Source: Actinomycetales bacterium Ga0077552 (GTDB taxonomy: Bacteria > Actinomycetota > Actinomycetes > Actinomycetales > Microbacteriaceae). Taken from it: a stretch of 5,426 bases of DNA. Location: NCBI GenBank assembly GCA_001464255.1, contig LNFD01000119.1, positions 1-5,426 on the forward strand, read 5' to 3'. Position 1 is the first letter of the stretch, and every line of letters starts with the position of its first letter. The position numbers and the translations under genes were made by a program. Below the pieces are notes generated by a model. That model did no database searches, was not told where the DNA came from, and saw only the letters and a list, made by a program, of their open reading frames with translations. This document shows positions 1 through 4,981 of this stretch, in pieces.

Positions 1-798
1 TGAGGGCTGCGGTGATGGCCGCGAGGTTGAGGGCGTAGCCCCCGAAGGGCGCGGCGAGCGCCGTGGCCGCGCCGCTCGCCGCGAGCACCGTGCGCGCCGG
101 CACGTCGCGGTAGCCGAGCGTCGTCAGTACGGCGAACCCGGGCACGTTCTGCCCCGCCATCGTGACGATGTAGAGCGGCAGGCCGAGCGAGGCGATGACG
201 AGCGGGTCGAGGGTCGGCATCGTGAGGGTGAGGCCGGGGGTCAGGGTGGCGCCGAGCATCCACTCGTCGCCCGCGCTCACGACGACACCGATGATCGCCA
301 CGAGCATCGCCGCCGGCACCGCCCAGCGCGGCAGCCAGCGCACGAGCAGCAGCCACACGATGATGACGGGTGCGGCGAGCAGCGGCTGCTCGATGACCGC
401 CGTGACGGGCGCGATGCAGTGCCCGCGAGCATCGCCCCCGCGAGCGGCATCGGGATGCGCGTCATCGCCCGCCCGAGCCACGGCCACAGCCCGCTCACGA
501 GGATCAGCAGCCCGCACACGATGAAGGCCCCGATCGCCGCGCCGTACGAGCCCGTCGTGCCCTCGGCCGCGACGAGCAGCGCCGCGCCCGGCGTCGACCA
601 CGCGAAGCTCAGCGGCAGGCGGAACCGCCACGAGAGCAGCCCCGCGAGCAGCGCCTGGCCGATGCAGAGCACGAGCAGGCCGCTCGCTGCCTCCTCGGGG
701 CTCGCCCCGACGGCGAGCAGCCCGGCGATGACGAGGGCGAACGAGCTCGCGAAGCCCGTGAGCGCGCCGATGACCCCGGCGATGATCGGCTGCAGCAC
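1..798 (-). pseudogene. benE: BenE-family benzoate/H+ symporter, frameshifted, partial at the left edge
   Basis: BenE proteins are polytopic inner-membrane transporters (about 390 residues, roughly 12 helices) that import benzoate with protons. The first 126 codons read in one frame from a GTG start at 798. They include the family signatures TGFASSFALVIAG, the AWSTPGAALL segment (about residues 67-76) and IPMPLAGAMLAG. After MLAG (codon ending at 421) that frame turns into Ser/Arg/Cys-rich nonsense. The family pattern resumes in another frame from about 409 (APVTAVIEQPLL, then PLYIVTMAGQNVPG, then FGGYALNLAAITAAL) and continues off the window. About 262 family residues are visible; the last third is outside. 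An in-frame TAG at 808-810 rules out an earlier start. The gene begins 19 nt after the upstream oxidase gene, so it may be its co-transcribed neighbour. The product should be non-functional unless the break is a sequencing or assembly error. Family assignment is strong; pseudogene status depends on the read being correct. Confidence 0.85.
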
Positions 799-801
799 GC
801 T

Positions 802-818
802 GCCAGCCTAGGGCTGGC
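802..818. other. Short inverted repeat across a stop codon and the gap before benE
   Basis: GCCAGCC at 802-808 is the exact reverse complement of GGCTGGC at 812-818, with a 3-nt loop. It lies over the stop codon of the oxidase gene (818-820) and the 19-nt gap before the benE GTG. There is no T tract, so it is at most a weak attenuator or a hairpin affecting benE translation. It may also be chance in such GC-rich DNA. Confidence 0.3.
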
Positions 819-1342
819 TACGACTGCGCGCGGTACCAGTGACGCACGTGCTGGCGGTCGTGGCGGGCCTGCCAGAACTCGACCTCGGTCGGCGTGAGCG
901 CCCACGCGGCCCAGTCGGGATTGTGCGACTCGGTCACGGCGGGGCGTGCTGCCCAGTCGGCGGCGGCGACCTCGCTTGGCAGCTCCTCGACCTCGCCCGT
1001 CACCCGCACCTGCCGACCCACCTCGGGCCAGTAGAAGGTGAGCGCCGCGCTCGGGTTCGCGGCGAGGTCGATGCCCTTGCGGGTCGAGCGCGCCCCCGCG
1101 AAGACCCACTGGCCGTCGATGAGGTCTTTCAGGATGAGCGTGCGCGCAGTGACGTGCCCCGTCGGGCCTGCGGTCGAGAGGGTGCAGGCGTGCGGCTGCA
1201 TGACCCCGCGTGCGAGGGCGTCGTCGAGCCACTGCAGGAAGAGCTCGTGCGCGCTCGCGGGAGCCGTCGCAGGGTCGAACTCGGGCAGCTCGGCGGGGAA
1301 GGCGGGCAGCGCCCGCAGGCGGTCGCGCAGGGTCTCGCTCAT
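818..1342 (-). CDS. Pyridoxamine 5'-phosphate oxidase-family flavoprotein (PdxH-like, 174 aa)
   Basis: This is a cytosolic split-barrel FMN protein. True PdxH uses FMN and O2 to oxidise pyridoxamine/pyridoxine phosphate to pyridoxal phosphate. The visible order matches PdxH: an N-terminal helix with FLQWLDDAL (35-43); RTLILK (67-72), as in the FMN-contacting R-x-x-L-L-K; STRKG (86-90), the FMN-phosphate motif; NPSAALTFYW (96-105); RQVRVTGEVEELP (110-122); RP (133-134); and C-terminal EFWQARHDRQH (155-165), which retains the R-x-H pair that binds substrate phosphate/PLP in PdxH. It ends at about 174 residues, whereas PdxH is typically 200-220, and the usual final W-x-x-x-R-L-x-P strand is missing. 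The Tyr and Ser flanking the RP motif are Asp129 and Thr137 here. So it could be a divergent PdxH or a PhzG/F420-type relative with another substrate. ATG at 1342 is preceded only by a weak GG-rich site. It lies 42 nt after clpX on the same strand. Family is confident; substrate is not. Confidence 0.85.
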   Translation of the reverse strand: MSETLRDRLRALPAFPAELPEFDPATAPASAHELFLQWLDDALARGVMQPHACTLSTAGPTGHVTARTLILKDLIDGQWVFAGARSTRKGIDLAANPSAALTFYWPEVGRQVRVTGEVEELPSEVAAADWAARPAVTESHNPDWAAWALTPTEVEFWQARHDRQHVRHWYRAQS

Positions 1343-1384
1343 GCCGCCAGGGTAGCCCCGGTCGGCCGCGAAGCGGCAGAGTCG

Positions 1385-2632
1385 CTACGCCGACTTCTCG
1401 CGGCGGGGTGCCGCGCGGCGCGGCACGATCGTCGGGGCGGCGTTCTCGAGCACCGCGTCGCGCGTGACGACGATGCGCTCGACATCGTCGTGCGAGGGCA
1501 CCTCGAACATGATCGGCCCGAGCACCTCCTCGAGGATCGCGCGCAGGCCGCGTGCGCCGGTCTGGCGCAGCACGGCGAGGTCGGCGATCGCATCGAGCGC
1601 GTCTTGCTCGAACTCGAGCTCGACGCCGTCGATCTCGAACATGCGCTGGTACTGCCGCACGAGGGCGTTCTTGGGGGTGGTGAGGATCTCGATGAGCGCC
1701 GTGCGGTCGAGCGGCGTGACGGTCGTGACGACGGGCAGGCGGCCGATGAACTCGGGGATGAGCCCGAACTTGTGCAGGTCTTCGGGCAGCACCTCGCTGA
1801 AGAGGTTCTTCTCGAGCGACTTGTCGTGCAGCGGGGCGCCGAAGCCGATGCCGCGCTTGCCCGCACGCTGGCTGATGATGTCTTCGAGGCCCGCGAAGGC
1901 GCCCGCGACGATGAACAGCACGTTGGTCGTGTCGATCTGGATGAACTCCTGGTGCGGATGCTTGCGCCCGCCCTGCGGGGGAACGCTCGCGACCGTGCCC
2001 TCGAGGATCTTGAGGAGGGCCTGCTGCACGCCCTCGCCCGAGACGTCGCGCGTGATCGAGGGGTTCTCGGCCTTGCGCGCGATCTTGTCGACCTCGTCGA
2101 TGTAGATGATGCCCGTCTCGGCCCGCTTCACATCGAAGTCGGCGGCCTGCAGCAGCTTGAGCAGGATGTTCTCGACGTCTTCAACGACGTAGCCCGCCTC
2201 GGTGAGCGCCGTCGCGTCGGCGACCGCGAAGGGCACGTTGAGGCGCTTCGCGAGCGTCTGGGCGAGGTAGGTCTTGCCGCAGCCCGTCGGCCCGATGAGC
2301 AAGATGTTGCTCTTGGCGATCTCGACGTCGTCGGCCAGCTGGTCGGCGGCCGTGATGGTCTGGCGGGCCCGGATGCGCTTGTAGTGGTTGTAGACGGCGA
2401 CCGAGAGCGACTTCTTCGCCGCCTCTTGGCCGATCACATACTCTTCGAGGAAGGCGTAGATCTCTTTCGGCTTCGGCAGATCGAACTCGGCGGCCTCTGA
2501 CTCGTTCGACAGCTCGACGCATTCGTCGCAGATGTACACCCCGGGGCCCGCGATGAGCTGCTGAACCTGCTTCTGGCTCTTCCCGCAGAACGAGCACTTG
2601 AGCAGGTCGGCGCTTTCTCCGATGCGAGCCAT
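1385..2632 (-). CDS. clpX: ClpX, ATP-dependent unfoldase subunit of the ClpXP protease
   Basis: ClpX is a hexameric AAA+ machine that recognises tagged proteins, unfolds them and feeds them to ClpP. The 415-residue protein is full length. It has a zinc-binding domain with C13-x2-C16 and C35-x2-C38, Walker A GPTGCGKT (114-121), Walker B with D179-E180 (IIYIDEVDK), pore-2 loop around DVSGEG (196-201), RKH loop (223-225), the ClpP-docking IGF tripeptide (262-264), arginine finger R298 (PEFIGR), sensor-2 R361 (TGARGLR) and a basic tail ending REKSA. One oddity: the pore-1 loop at 147-150 reads GYVV, not GYVG (codon GTT at 2185-2183). I chose ATG 2632 because GAGGGG lies 7 nt upstream and the protein then begins MARIGESADLLKC, as in relatives; the reading frame stays open to an ATG at 2725, but that adds 31 residues with no family match. 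The gene is separated from clpP by an opposite-strand module, so it needs its own promoter. The two genes downstream may share its transcript. Confidence 0.97.
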   Translation of the reverse strand: MARIGESADLLKCSFCGKSQKQVQQLIAGPGVYICDECVELSNESEAAEFDLPKPKEIYAFLEEYVIGQEAAKKSLSVAVYNHYKRIRARQTITAADQLADDVEIAKSNILLIGPTGCGKTYLAQTLAKRLNVPFAVADATALTEAGYVVEDVENILLKLLQAADFDVKRAETGIIYIDEVDKIARKAENPSITRDVSGEGVQQALLKILEGTVASVPPQGGRKHPHQEFIQIDTTNVLFIVAGAFAGLEDIISQRAGKRGIGFGAPLHDKSLEKNLFSEVLPEDLHKFGLIPEFIGRLPVVTTVTPLDRTALIEILTTPKNALVRQYQRMFEIDGVELEFEQDALDAIADLAVLRQTGARGLRAILEEVLGPIMFEVPSHDDVERIVVTRDAVLENAAPTIVPRRAAPRREKSA

Positions 2633-2639
2633 GGCCTCA

Positions 2640-2645
2640 CCCCTC
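2640..2645 (-). promoter_or_regulatory. clpX ribosome binding site
   Basis: On the minus strand GAGGGG ends 7 nt before the ATG at 2632, an ideal Shine-Dalgarno placement. It fixes the clpX start against the longer open frame that begins at 2725. Confidence 0.8.
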
Positions 2646-2808
2646 ACTCCCGGGTCGGATCCCTGACGGATCGGCCCTCGACCGAGCCTAACGCGGTGGA
2701 ACGACGTTGTGCGCGCACCGCCCACCGCCCGGGTGTCGCGCCATGACCCATCGATCGCGCGCGCCGCTCCGAACGCAGATCAGATGCCCAGCACGGGCAC
2801 CGTACCCT

Positions 2809-2815
2809 GGAGAGG
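2809..2815 (+). promoter_or_regulatory. Ribosome binding site of the membrane-protein gene
   Basis: GGAGAGG lies just upstream of ATG 2818 (the GGAG core is 5 nt away). It supports 2818 over the in-frame ATGs at 2707 and 2743, whose extra N-terminal residues are Arg/Pro-rich and unlike a membrane-protein start. Confidence 0.7.
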
Positions 2816-2817
2816 TC

Positions 2818-3432
2818 ATGACCCCGATCGAGCGCAGTGTCGCGGCCGCCGGCATCGTCGCTGTCGTGTCGGTCGCGATGGCTGCCGTAGCTCACGCGGT
2901 AGCGGGCGGAGGCGCCCCCTCGATCGTCGCCATTACCCTCGCCCTGCTGGTAGGCGGAACGGTCGGCATGTGTATCGTCGGCCCCCGGCTAACCCGGGCC
3001 CGCGCTGCCGTCGGGGTCGTGCTCGACCAGGCTGTTTTCCAGACCCTCTTTGCTTTCTTCGGCACAAGCTCGATCTCCGTCGGCACCATGCCTCCTGGTG
3101 CGGTCGTCGATAGCGCACATGCCGTGCACAGCATGGCGACGCTCGATCTCGCGCAGACCACGACAGCCGCTCCCACTCTCTCGATGCTCATCACACACCT
3201 CGGTGCAGCGCTCGTCGCCTACGGGATGCTGCGCCACGGCCTCGCCGCGATCGACGCCATCGCCACCGCTCTTGTGACGGCGCTCGCGCGCGCCCTCGAC
3301 CTGGCCAAGCGCGTCGCACTGCCCGTGTCGTCGCCGCTCACGATCGCGATCGTCGACGACCGACGGGCCCTCTCGACCGAACCCCGGCTACTGCCCGATC
3401 GTCGAGGGCCGCCCGCCCTCGCTGCGCGCTGA
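2818..3432 (+). CDS. Uncharacterised multi-helix membrane protein of a copper-handling module (204 aa)
   Basis: I cannot name this protein. Hydrophobic stretches at about 8-29, 35-55, 63-82 and 120-138, and possibly 142-161, suggest four or five transmembrane helices. Residues 83-119 form a Ser/Thr/Met/His-containing loop with H101, H104, M91 and M106. M123, H127, M137 and H140 sit in or near the next helix. Such His and Met residues are the kind that bind copper, but they are sparse here and this is inference. The C-terminal 40 residues are hydrophilic, with Arg-rich LPDRRGPP (192-199) near the end. From memory, similar small membrane proteins with an RRGPP-like tail occur beside ycnI and copC genes in other actinobacteria. 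The module order (this gene, ycnI, copC, all plus strand) makes copper uptake or tolerance the best guess. The 116-nt gap before ycnI is long for tight operon coupling. The call as a real gene rests on the good RBS, membrane-protein composition and context. Confidence 0.75.
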   Translation: MTPIERSVAAAGIVAVVSVAMAAVAHAVAGGGAPSIVAITLALLVGGTVGMCIVGPRLTRARAAVGVVLDQAVFQTLFAFFGTSSISVGTMPPGAVVDSAHAVHSMATLDLAQTTTAAPTLSMLITHLGAALVAYGMLRHGLAAIDAIATALVTALARALDLAKRVALPVSSPLTIAIVDDRRALSTEPRLLPDRRGPPALAAR

Positions 3433-3473
3433 CCTCCGCCGCCTTCCTCGCATTCCTCTTTCCGCGCCGACCT

Positions 3474-3510
3474 CGCTCGTCGTACGCGCCCGATCGGGCG
3501 CACACGAGCG
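3474..3510. promoter_or_regulatory. Extended dyad with a 16-bp perfect palindrome upstream of ycnI
   Basis: GCGCCCGATCGGGCGC (3486-3501) is a perfect 16-bp palindrome. It is flanked by a second pair of matching 7-nt arms, CGCTCGT (3474-3480) and ACGAGCG (3504-3510). It sits in the 116-nt gap between the membrane-protein gene and ycnI, about 40 nt before the ycnI start. It could be an operator for a dimeric regulator, or an RNA hairpin that terminates or attenuates between the two genes. No T tract follows. It does not match a copper-regulator site that I know. Confidence 0.5.
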
Positions 3511-3548
3511 CGGCGCATCCCGCACTCAATCTCTGCAAAGGACCTCCC

Positions 3549-4259
3549 ATGAAGCACATCACTCGCACCTCCGCTGCCCTCGCGGCTGGCGCCATCATCG
3601 CCCTCGCCGTTCCAACGGCGGCATTCGCCGACGCCACGGCAACGCCGACCAGCACAGCCGCCGGCTCGAGCACTACCGTGACCTTCGCCATTCCGCACGG
3701 CTGCGACGCCTCACCAACCCAAGTGGTCACGATCGACCTCCCGGAGTCGATCGTCAGCGTCACCCCTACTGCGCACGCGCTCTGGTCGATCGAGAAGGTC
3801 GCCGTGCCGCTCGACGAGCCGATCGAATCGGCGACCGGCGGAGACCCCATCACCGAGCGAATCGGCCAGGTGGTCTACACCTCGACGATCGGCGGCCTGC
3901 CGAGCGATCAGCGCGACACGTTCGATCTCTCGTTTCGTCTGCCCGCCGGAGAGAGTGGCGATGTCCTCGAGTTCCCCGTGACCCAGACCTGCACCGAGGG
4001 GTCAGTGACGTGGGATGGCGAGGAAGTGCCGACCGTCGTACTGACCGCAGCGACCGGTGACGACGACGGGCACGGCGGCGAGGCCGCCGAGGGGGGCGCG
4101 CACTCCGATAACGAGACAGAGACAGTCGCCGACTCAGCGACCGACGCCGCCCAGGTCGATGTGCTGGCCCGTGTTCTCGGCGTCGTCGGCGTCTTCATCG
4201 GCGTCGTCGGTATCGTCATCGCCATCATCGCCCGCCGCGCCGCGCGCGCGCAGGCCTAA
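3549..4259 (+). CDS. YcnI/DUF1775-family membrane-anchored protein lacking the usual N-terminal His
   Basis: YcnI-family proteins are exported copper-binding domains usually encoded beside CopC/CopD proteins. This 236-residue protein has a signal peptide (1-27, ending PTAAFA), a DUF1775 domain (about 28-167) and a C-terminal anchor helix (about 206-228) followed by Arg residues. Family marks are TPTSTAAGSS, PHGCD (49-53), W79 in the T-P-T-x-H-x-L-W stretch, LDEPI, TERIGQVVYT (102-111), RDTFDLSFRLP (122-132), TQTC (145-148) and W155. C52 and C148 are a likely disulfide. In the family the mature protein normally starts with or just before a His (A-H-V-T-V) that binds Cu(II) in Bacillus subtilis YcnI; the matching position here is Asp28. 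The linker at 171-195 is acidic with two His (H175, H185). AAAGGA at 3537-3542 lies 6 nt before the ATG. copC begins 14 nt after the stop, indicating an operon. Family is confident; copper binding is uncertain because of the missing His. Confidence 0.9.
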   Translation: MKHITRTSAALAAGAIIALAVPTAAFADATATPTSTAAGSSTTVTFAIPHGCDASPTQVVTIDLPESIVSVTPTAHALWSIEKVAVPLDEPIESATGGDPITERIGQVVYTSTIGGLPSDQRDTFDLSFRLPAGESGDVLEFPVTQTCTEGSVTWDGEEVPTVVLTAATGDDDGHGGEAAEGGAHSDNETETVADSATDAAQVDVLARVLGVVGVFIGVVGIVIAIIARRAARAQA

Positions 4260-4273
4260 CGAGGGGGTCGATC

Positions 4274-4903
4274 ATGACCGCAGTACGCACCCGGTTCGCG
4301 GCTCTCGCGACCGCGACACTCGGACTGGGCCTCGCGCTCGGGGTGGCATCGCCCGCCGCAGCGCATAACTACGTCGTGTCGTCGACGCCGGAGGACGGGG
4401 CGACGATCAGCGAAGTGCCCGGCTTCTTCATCATCGCCGCGAGCGACGTGATGCTCGACCTCGCGGGCGACGGTGCGGGCTTCGGCCTGCAGGTCACCGA
4501 TGAGCAGGGTCGCTACTACGGCGACGGCTGCATCACGGTGCAGGGCGCCGAGCTCTCCACCGTAGGAGCCCTGGGCTCGGCCGGCGAGTACACGCTGACC
4601 TACCAGTTTATCTCCGCCGACGGCCACACCGTCTCCGACGCGCTCACGTTCCGGTACGAGCCCGCCGCGGGCGAGGTCGAGCAGGCCGGCGTGGCGAGCG
4701 CTCCCGAGTGCGGAACCTCCGGCGCGACCGCGACGGGTGTCGTCCCGGCGACCGACGAGGCCTCGACCGTCGTCGGGTTCATCGTTGGCATCATCGTGGG
4801 GCTCGTCGCCCTGGCCGTGCTCGTCGCGCTCGTGATCCGGCTGCGGTCGAAGTCAGACGCGGATGCCCCGGCCGACGGGGCGGTGCCGCCCAGCGGCGCC
4901 TAG
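4274..4903 (+). CDS. copC: CopC-domain copper-binding protein with C-terminal membrane anchor
   Basis: CopC proteins bind Cu(II) outside the cytoplasmic membrane and take part in copper tolerance or delivery. The 209-residue protein has a signal peptide (1-30, ending PAAA), so cleavage would make H31 the N-terminal residue, as required for the CopC Cu(II) site. The rest of that site is D116-G-H118 within SADGHTVSD, matching the family Asp-x-His. The N-terminal strand VVSSTPEDGATI is typical. The usual L-T-F-N-E-P-V segment is replaced by FFIIAASDVMLDLAGDG, which together with YYGDGC suggests a separate actinobacterial subgroup. C86 and C146 could form a disulfide. A single anchor helix spans about 164-188, followed by RLRSKS and an acidic/Pro tail. 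There is no fused CopD domain and no copD gene follows. GAGGGGG at 4261-4267 lies 6 nt before ATG 4274. It is the last gene of the module, followed 15 nt later by the terminator. Confidence 0.92.
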   Translation: MTAVRTRFAALATATLGLGLALGVASPAAAHNYVVSSTPEDGATISEVPGFFIIAASDVMLDLAGDGAGFGLQVTDEQGRYYGDGCITVQGAELSTVGALGSAGEYTLTYQFISADGHTVSDALTFRYEPAAGEVEQAGVASAPECGTSGATATGVVPATDEASTVVGFIVGIIVGLVALAVLVALVIRLRSKSDADAPADGAVPPSGA

Positions 4904-4918
4904 TCGGCACCTCCGCAT

Positions 4919-4961
4919 GACGAGAGCCCCGCATCCTGCTGCAGGATGCGGGGCTCTCGTC
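4919..4961. terminator. Strong bidirectional hairpin terminator between copC and clpP
   Basis: A perfect 20-bp stem (arms 4919-4938 and 4942-4961) encloses a 3-nt loop (CTG). It lies between the convergent ends of copC (stop at 4903) and clpP (stop at 4982), within 15 and 20 nt of them. The stem has a GAGAGCCCCGC core and no T tract on either side, a form common in high-GC actinobacteria. Its symmetry and position suggest that it ends transcription from both sides. Confidence 0.88.
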
Positions 4962-4981
4962 GTGCGCGACGCGACCGTCGG

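Larger units (their letters stand above)
2633..2817. promoter_or_regulatory. Divergent intergenic region between clpX and the copper module
   Basis: These 185 nt separate two divergently read genes, so they should hold a promoter for each. On the minus strand, TAGGCT (2690-2685) is a plausible -10 box for clpX with a leader of about 45 nt; no convincing TTGACA-like -35 is visible. On the plus strand, TACCCT (2803-2808) is a possible -10 just ahead of the first module gene, though it would leave almost no leader. I see no clear ClgR-type operator and no CsoR- or RicR-type copper operator. The promoter role follows from gene arrangement; the individual boxes are weak guesses. Confidence 0.55.

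Noticed and set aside
195..811. Plus-strand open frames of 109 and 130 codons over benE
   Set aside because: They are shadows of the benE coding strand: Ser/Ala/Arg-rich, without family resemblance.
1365..1377. A 5-bp stem hairpin between clpX and the oxidase gene as a terminator
   Set aside because: The stem is too short, lacks a T tract and is expected by chance at this GC content; the 42-nt gap is compatible with co-transcription.
839..2500. A 553-codon open frame on the plus strand across the oxidase gene and clpX
   Set aside because: It is antisense to two well-recognised genes. Its product is Arg/Asp/Glu/Leu-rich low-complexity sequence typical of the complementary strand of GC-rich coding DNA, with no family match and no RBS.
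2653..2680. Repeated GGATC/CGGATC units near the clpX leader as an operator
   Set aside because: The symmetry is imperfect and the units are short; it does not match a known ClgR or copper-regulator site.
2633..2725. A longer clpX start at ATG 2725 adding 31 residues
   Set aside because: The added residues have no ClpX counterpart, and ATG 2632 has a strong Shine-Dalgarno site and the standard ClpX N terminus.
2707..2817. Upstream in-frame starts (2707, 2743) for the membrane-protein gene
   Set aside because: The extra residues are Arg/Pro-rich and not membrane-like, and the good RBS sits just before 2818.
3338..3853. A 171-codon open frame on the minus strand over the membrane-protein end and ycnI
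   Set aside because: It crosses a clear gene on the opposite strand and has mixed Arg/Gly/Ala composition without recognisable domain or RBS.
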